This document shows, piece by piece, positions 60,042 through 64,000 of a stretch of DNA of 64,000 nucleotides; the stretch's first letter is position 1, and every line of letters starts with the position of its first letter. This DNA is from Streptomyces sp. BK208 (GTDB lineage Bacteria > Actinomycetota > Actinomycetes > Streptomycetales > Streptomycetaceae). Below the pieces are notes generated by a model, which was given only the letters and a program-made list of their open reading frames with translations, made no database searches and was not told the DNA's origin. A program made the translations under genes and the position numbers. The stretch covers positions 434,001-498,000 of the forward strand of contig NZ_SOAV01000004.1 in assembly GCF_004364245.1 (NCBI RefSeq). The letters are read 5' to 3'.

Positions 60042-61073
60042 ATGTGGCCAGGACAGCAGCCGCCCGGGGGCGAGCAGAACCCGCAGAACCAGAACAACCC
60101 CTACCAGCAGCCGGGGTACCAGCAGCCGAATCCCTACCAGCAGCCCGGCTACCAGCAGCAGCCCGGCGCATACGGGCAGCAGCAGTGGAGTACGCCGCAG
60201 CCTCCCACCGCGCCGCAGCCGGCGCCGGGCGGTGGCGGTGGCGGTGGCGGCAACCGGACGAAGCTGGTCGCGATCGTCGCGTCCCTCGCCGTCGTGGTGG
60301 CCGCCGGTGTCACCGGGTTCCTGGTGCTCGGCGGTGACAAGGACGACCAGGCGGACGACGGCAAGGACAAGAAGACGTCCGCGAGCCCGACCACGGGCAA
60401 GTCCGAGTCCCCCACCGCCGACCCGACCGCTACGGGTTCCGACGACAACCCGCGCGGCGGTGAGGGCGCGAAGGCCACCATCGACGGCTGGAAGGTCGTC
60501 GCCAACCCGCGCTTCGGCACCATGTTCGACGTGCCCGCGGACTGGGAGATCGACAGCACCGACACCAGCGTCGGCTTCGAGTGGGAAGAGGACGGCAAGA
60601 CCGACCGCACCACCGTCACCGCCCCGGCGTACCTCAAGTCCGAGTGGTGCACGACCGACGAGAACAAGGACGGCCGCAAGGAGAGCACCGCCCTCGCCAC
60701 CGCCGGCACCCGCGGCGAGAGCGGCGCCAAGGACACCGACATGGCGGCCGAGACGCGGGTGCCGTGGTGGATCTACGGCGGTTACACGGAGCCCGACAAG
60801 AAGAGCGTCAAGTACGGCAAGCCGAAGGCGTACACGACCGCCTCCGGCGTCAAGGGCAGCGTCATCACCGCCCACTCGGAGGGCACGCCCCAGAAGGGCA
60901 AGTGCGACACCGAGGGCAAGGCGATCACCTTCGCGTTCAAGAACGGTGCCGACGATTTCGTCACCTGGAACCTGTACGGCGCCAAGGGCGTCGACGAGGA
61001 GATCCCGGAGGCGACGATCCAGAAGATCCTCAGCACCGTGCGCCTCACCGAGGAACCGCCGACCGAGTCCTAG
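60042..61073 (+). CDS. Pro/Gln-rich single-pass membrane protein (paralog 2)
   Basis: 343 residues. Head with NPYQQPGYQQ repeats (about residues 17-50) and a poly-Gly stretch, one helix (about 74-95, LVAIVASLAVVVAAGVTGF), then an extracytoplasmic domain matching paralog 1 (NPRFGTMFDVPADW, WCTTDENKDGRKES, YGGYTEPD). A tandem duplication followed by divergence is likely. Proteins of this kind are common in streptomycetes; function unknown. Confidence 0.87.
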   Translation: MWPGQQPPGGEQNPQNQNNPYQQPGYQQPNPYQQPGYQQQPGAYGQQQWSTPQPPTAPQPAPGGGGGGGGNRTKLVAIVASLAVVVAAGVTGFLVLGGDKDDQADDGKDKKTSASPTTGKSESPTADPTATGSDDNPRGGEGAKATIDGWKVVANPRFGTMFDVPADWEIDSTDTSVGFEWEEDGKTDRTTVTAPAYLKSEWCTTDENKDGRKESTALATAGTRGESGAKDTDMAAETRVPWWIYGGYTEPDKKSVKYGKPKAYTTASGVKGSVITAHSEGTPQKGKCDTEGKAITFAFKNGADDFVTWNLYGAKGVDEEIPEATIQKILSTVRLTEEPPTES

Positions 61074-61091
61074 CGCACCCGCACCGCGGGG

Positions 61092-61151
61092 CTCGCGCGC
61101 CGCGGGCCTCGCGCGCCGCGGGGCTCGCGCGCCGCGGGGCTCGCGCGCCGC
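61092..61151. repeat. 16-bp period GC-rich tandem repeat
   Basis: CTCGCGCGCCGCGGG units start at 61092, 61108 and 61124, with a truncated fourth at 61140. It lies between convergent genes and may act as a terminator because GCGCGC and CCGCGG are self-complementary. Confidence 0.8.
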
Positions 61152-61997
61152 TCAGCCGATGCCGAACGCCCCTGCGGGCGGCTCCGGCGACGGCACGGCG
61201 TCCTCGTCGCGCACCGGCCGGGCGTCGCCGGTGAAGTCCCGCAGCGCGGGCCCGTGCTCGACCCTGGCCGGGAAGGCGTCGGCGGCGGTGCGCCGGGCCA
61301 GGACCGCGATGTCCAGCGGCCGGTGCGCGGCGACGAGCACGGCGTTGCCGAAGCGGCGCCCGCGCAGCACCCCCGGTTCGGCGATCAGCGCCAGCTCCTC
61401 GAAGAACAGGGCGAATCCGGCCAGTTGGCCGCGCAGGAAGGCGAACGGCGCCCCGTCGGCCAGGTTCGCCACGTAGACACCGTCGGGGCGCAGCACCCGG
61501 GCGGCCTCGCGCACGTAGCCCGTGGAGGTCAGGTGCGCGGGCACCCGCGAGCCCCCGAAGACGTCGGCGACCAGTACGTCGGCCGAGTCCGCGGGGGCGC
61601 GTTCCAGCCAGGCGCGGGCGTCGTCGCCGTGGGCGGTGACGCCCGCGCCCGGCGGCAGCGGCAGGTGCTCGGCGACCAGGCCGAGCAGCCCGCGGTCCGC
61701 CTCCACCACGTCCTGGCGCGAGCCGGGCCGGGTCGCGGCCACGTACCGGGGCAGGGTCAGCGCGCCGCCGCCCAGGTGCAGGACGTCCAGCGCGCGGCCC
61801 GGCTCGGCCACCGTGTCCAGGACGTGGCCGAGCCGGCGCGTGTACTCGAACTCCAGGTGCGCCGGCTCGTCCAGGTCGACGTAGGACTGCGGCGCCCCGT
61901 CCACGGTGAGCAGCCAGGCCCGTTCCCGGTCGACGTCGGGCATGAGCTTGGCCGTGCCGTGGTCGGTGACGCGGCTGACGGGTATGGCTTCGTTCAC
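61152..61997 (-). CDS. Spermidine synthase-like methyltransferase-fold protein
   Basis: 281 residues. The spermine/spermidine synthase fold shows VLHLGGGALTLPRYV near residue 95, DVVEADRGLL and ADVLVADVFGGSRVP. The polyamine-site residues are not clear, so it may be an aminopropyltransferase-like protein with another role. ATG 61997. Confidence 0.85.
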   Translation of the reverse strand: MNEAIPVSRVTDHGTAKLMPDVDRERAWLLTVDGAPQSYVDLDEPAHLEFEYTRRLGHVLDTVAEPGRALDVLHLGGGALTLPRYVAATRPGSRQDVVEADRGLLGLVAEHLPLPPGAGVTAHGDDARAWLERAPADSADVLVADVFGGSRVPAHLTSTGYVREAARVLRPDGVYVANLADGAPFAFLRGQLAGFALFFEELALIAEPGVLRGRRFGNAVLVAAHRPLDIAVLARRTAADAFPARVEHGPALRDFTGDARPVRDEDAVPSPEPPAGAFGIG

Positions 61998-62028
61998 CTG
62001 CCCATTGTGCCGGTGCCGGGCAGGGCGT

Positions 62029-63198
62029 TCACCCCACCGCGGTCACGGTCCCCGCCCCCACGGTACGGCCGCCCTCGCGGATCGCGAAGCCGAGTCCCGT
62101 CTCCAGCGGCACGTCCCGCCCCAGCTCGACCGTCATGGTGACGGTGTCCCCGGGCCGCGCCACGGCCGGCTCGCCGAGGTCGACGTCACCGACGACGTCC
62201 GCGGTCCGCAGGTAGAACTGCGGCCGGTACCCGGTGGTGAGCGGCGTCGACCGGCCACCCTCGCGCGTCGGCAGCACGTACACCCGCGCGGTGAAGCGGC
62301 GGGCGGGCACGACGCTGCCGGGCACGGCGACCACGTGTCCCCTGCGCACGGTGTCGCGGGCGACTCCGCGCAGCAGCAGCGCCACGTTGTCCCCGGCCTG
62401 CGCCTCCTGCATCGGCTTGCCGAAGGTCTCCAGGCCGGTGACGACCGTCTCGACGGACGCCCCGAGCACCTCGACCCGGTCGCCGACGCGCACGGTGCCG
62501 CGCTCGACGGCGCCGGTGACGACGGTGCCGCGGCCGGTGATGGTGAGCACGTTCTCCACCGGCAGCAGGAACGGCGCGTCCAGGTACCGCTCGGGCATGG
62601 GCACGTACGTGTCCACGGCGTCGAGCAGCGCATCGACGGACGCCGTCCACCTCGGGTCGCCCGCCAGGGCCTTCAGCCCGGAGACCCGTACGACGGGCAC
62701 GGCGTCGCCGCCGTAGCCGTGCGCGGTGAGCAGTTCCCGGACCTCCAGCTCGACCAGGTCGGTCAGTTCCTCGTCGCCCGCGTCGGCCTTGTTGAGCGCG
62801 ACCACGATGTGGTCGACGCCCACCTGCCGGGCGAGCAGCACGTGTTCGGCGGTCTGCGGCATGATCCCGTCCAGCGCCGAGACGACGAGGATCGCCCCGT
62901 CCAGCTGGGCGGCGCCGGTGACCATGTTCTTGACGTAGTCGGCGTGCCCGGGCATGTCGACGTGCGCGTAGTGCCGGGTGTCGGTCTCGTACTCGACGTG
63001 CGCGATGTTGATGGTGATGCCGCGCGCCGCCTCCTCCGGGGCGCGGTCGATGCGGTCGAACGGCACGAACGTGCCGGTCCCGCGCTCGGCGAGGACCTTG
63101 GTGATGGCGGCGGTCAGGGTGGTCTTGCCGTGGTCGACATGGCCCATCGTGCCGATGTTCAGATGCGGTTTGGTGCGGACGTACGCCGTCTTGGACAT
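62029..63198 (-). CDS. tuf: Elongation factor Tu, divergent (Tuf3-like)
   Basis: 389 residues, shorter than EF-Tu1 (397). GTP-binding motifs: GHVDHGKT (19-26), DMPGHAD (81-87; DCPGHAD is usual) and NKAD (136-139; NKCD is usual). The switch I loop reads [12 protein letters not shown]. It resembles the alternative Tuf3 of streptomycetes, linked to kirromycin/GE2270-type resistance and stringent response (from memory). The gene is alone, not in an str operon, so it is not the main EF-Tu. Confidence 0.9.
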   Translation of the reverse strand: MSKTAYVRTKPHLNIGTMGHVDHGKTTLTAAITKVLAERGTGTFVPFDRIDRAPEEAARGITINIAHVEYETDTRHYAHVDMPGHADYVKNMVTGAAQLDGAILVVSALDGIMPQTAEHVLLARQVGVDHIVVALNKADAGDEELTDLVELEVRELLTAHGYGGDAVPVVRVSGLKALAGDPRWTASVDALLDAVDTYVPMPERYLDAPFLLPVENVLTITGRGTVVTGAVERGTVRVGDRVEVLGASVETVVTGLETFGKPMQEAQAGDNVALLLRGVARDTVRRGHVVAVPGSVVPARRFTARVYVLPTREGGRSTPLTTGYRPQFYLRTADVVGDVDLGEPAVARPGDTVTMTVELGRDVPLETGLGFAIREGGRTVGAGTVTAVG

Positions 63199-63250
63199 GG
63201 CGGTACCTCGAAGCCTCGTGGCGGTGTGGCGGGGACCCCTGGGGCCGGCC

Positions 63251-63293
63251 GACCCTCCCCCTGCGGGGTCCGCCGGACGATCCGGGGAGGGTC
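63251..63293. promoter_or_regulatory. Inverted repeat upstream of EF-Tu gene
   Basis: GACCCTCCCC (63251-63260) and GGGGAGGGTC (63284-63293) are perfect 10-bp arms with an inner GTCC/GGAC hairpin. It lies 53 bp upstream of the start codon, in the leader or promoter, and could be an attenuator or terminator of the upstream gene. Confidence 0.45.
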
Positions 63294-63346
63294 AGCTTCG
63301 GGCGCCGTCGACTGCGGCGGTGAAGTGGGCGACGGCAGCCTTCGGG

Positions 63347-63366
63347 GCATCCGCGACCGCGGATGC
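63347..63366. terminator. Hairpin between AlkD-like and EF-Tu genes
   Basis: GCATCCGC and GCGGATGC pair perfectly across GACC, 107 bp downstream of the minus-strand AlkD-like stop. Possible terminator. The rest of this 274-bp gap shows no supported gene. Confidence 0.45.
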
Positions 63367-63472
63367 TGCGAGGTGGAAGGCGTACCGGAACATGACGCCG
63401 ATCATCGCCGACGCCTCGCCGCACGTCGAATGGTTTTCGGGGGCCGGGAGTCCGAGGACCGGGCCGCTCCCG

Positions 63473-64000
63473 CTACGGGCCGACGGTCCGCAGCGCCTCC
63501 CGCACCGACAGCGGCGCGAGGCGGTCCCGGTGCCCGGCCACGAAGGCGCGCACGGCGTCCGGGTCGGTCTTGGCGTACTCGCGCAGGCTCCAGCCGATGG
63601 CCTTGCGGACGAAGAAGTCGCCGTGCTCCGACTGACGGGCACAGTAGCCGAAGAGGCGGTCGGTGTCGGTACGTTGCTTGTAGCGCAGCTGGTGCAGGAG
63701 CGCCGCGCGGACCAGCCAGCGGTCCGCGTCCTCGATCCAGGCGTCCATGTCGGCCGTGAGGTCCCGGTCGGCGGCGACCAGGCCCCCGACGACGTGCGCG
63801 GCGAGCAGGTCGACGGTGTCCCACCAGGGCACCGTGGTGAGCAGGTACCGCACCACCGGCAGGAAATCGGACGAGCAGTACGTCACATACCGGCGCAGGT
63901 AGTCGACGGCGAAGTAGTGGTACTCGCGCTCGGGCAACTGCCAGCAGCGCAGCGCGACCGCGGCGCAGTCCGCCTCGCCGGGGCGGGGCACGCCGGACAG
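63473..64000 (-). CDS. DNA alkylation repair protein (AlkD-like), N-terminus cut
   Basis: C-terminal 175 residues, open to the window edge, so the start lies beyond 64000. HEAT-like repeats: EREYHYFAVDYLRRYV, WWDTVDLLAAHVVGG and GDFFVRKAIGWSLREYAKTD, the AlkD signature. It removes alkylated bases such as 3-methyladenine. It reads toward the EF-Tu gene. Confidence 0.9.
   Translation of the reverse strand: MSGVPRPGEADCAAVALRCWQLPEREYHYFAVDYLRRYVTYCSSDFLPVVRYLLTTVPWWDTVDLLAAHVVGGLVAADRDLTADMDAWIEDADRWLVRAALLHQLRYKQRTDTDRLFGYCARQSEHGDFFVRKAIGWSLREYAKTDPDAVRAFVAGHRDRLAPLSVREALRTVGP

Noticed and set aside
63292..63472. Small gene downstream of the AlkD-like gene
   Set aside because: A possible 37-residue frame exists, but there is no start signal or recognisable domain, and the region holds hairpins.
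1..64000. tRNA genes, insertion sequences or integrase/attachment sites near the biosynthetic locus
   Set aside because: I saw no transposase or integrase motif and no tRNA-like fold, so horizontal arrival of the right half is not supported by visible mobility genes.

Overview
The window is a 64 kb piece of a high-GC actinomycete chromosome, almost certainly Streptomyces. Codon third positions are nearly all G/C, GTG/TTG/CTG starts and 4-base stop/start overlaps are common, and purB, sbcCD, paired Lrp regulators, an ECF41 sigma factor and a divergent third-type EF-Tu lie together. From memory, the order recalls the S. coelicolor region running from purB to tuf3, which includes the type II fatty-acid-synthase-like locus usually cited as SCO1265-1273. 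That comparison could not be checked here.

Layout. 1-9.1 kb: a CNNM/CBS protein (cut by the window edge), an SGNH hydrolase, purB coupled to a mug-type glycosylase, an ABC exporter divergent from a two-component system, and a ROK regulator. 9.4-12.4 kb: a GntR/UTRA regulator with an overlapping promoter and palindrome, an ECF41 sigma factor and an alpha/beta hydrolase. 12.3-20.6 kb (all minus strand): a lipase broken by a 7-bp tandem duplication, then KS (FabF-like), ACP, E2, E1-beta, E1-alpha, KSIII (FabH-like), ACP and thioester reductase, nearly all translationally coupled. 20.9-27.5 kb (plus strand): an HD-domain protein, a flavin-dependent-halogenase-like protein, an ECF sigma factor, an NPLA-repeat protein, an AarF/UbiB kinase and an LCMT-type methyltransferase. 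27.5-36.6 kb (minus strand): WS/DGAT-like acyltransferase, DAO-type oxidase, flavin reductase, SRPBCC protein, class III aminotransferase, acyl reductase, acyl-CoA-dehydrogenase-fold flavoprotein, DUF2156/MprF-C-like transferase and a small membrane protein. A MocR regulator reads away from this operon. 38-64 kb: mostly housekeeping and conserved genes (PhoD phosphatase, GNAT-ACT, Cys/Met lyase with Lrp, DUF885, Imm21, rhodanese, Lrp, sbcCD, YigZ, CoA-binding, PobA-like, YbaK, XRE-cupin, acetyltransferase, gamma-carbonic anhydrase, DedA, hotdog, two tandem paralogs, spermidine-synthase-like, EF-Tu, AlkD-like).

Main idea. The 13-36.6 kb region looks like an undescribed biosynthetic locus. The left block could make an acyl chain from a starter loaded by its own 2-oxoacid-dehydrogenase-like E1/E2. 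Acyl reductase plus aminotransferase could turn it into a long-chain amine. The flavoprotein/flavin-reductase, aminoacyl-tRNA-transferase-like and small-membrane-protein genes match the valanimycin logic (VlmH/VlmR, VlmA, VlmO) for N-hydroxylation, aminoacylation and N-N bond formation. The product may therefore be an aliphatic azoxy or hydrazine lipid, possibly capped by the methyltransferase. This is an inference from motifs and gene company, not from database hits. The left and right blocks may also be two separate, adjacent clusters.

Regulatory signals seen include a TTA (bldA) codon in the thioester reductase, an inverted repeat between the MocR gene and the amine operon, several perfect-stem terminators, and start codons preceded by -10 hexamers without Shine-Dalgarno sequences, suggesting leaderless mRNAs. 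No tRNA, rRNA, CRISPR array, insertion sequence or attachment site was recognised.
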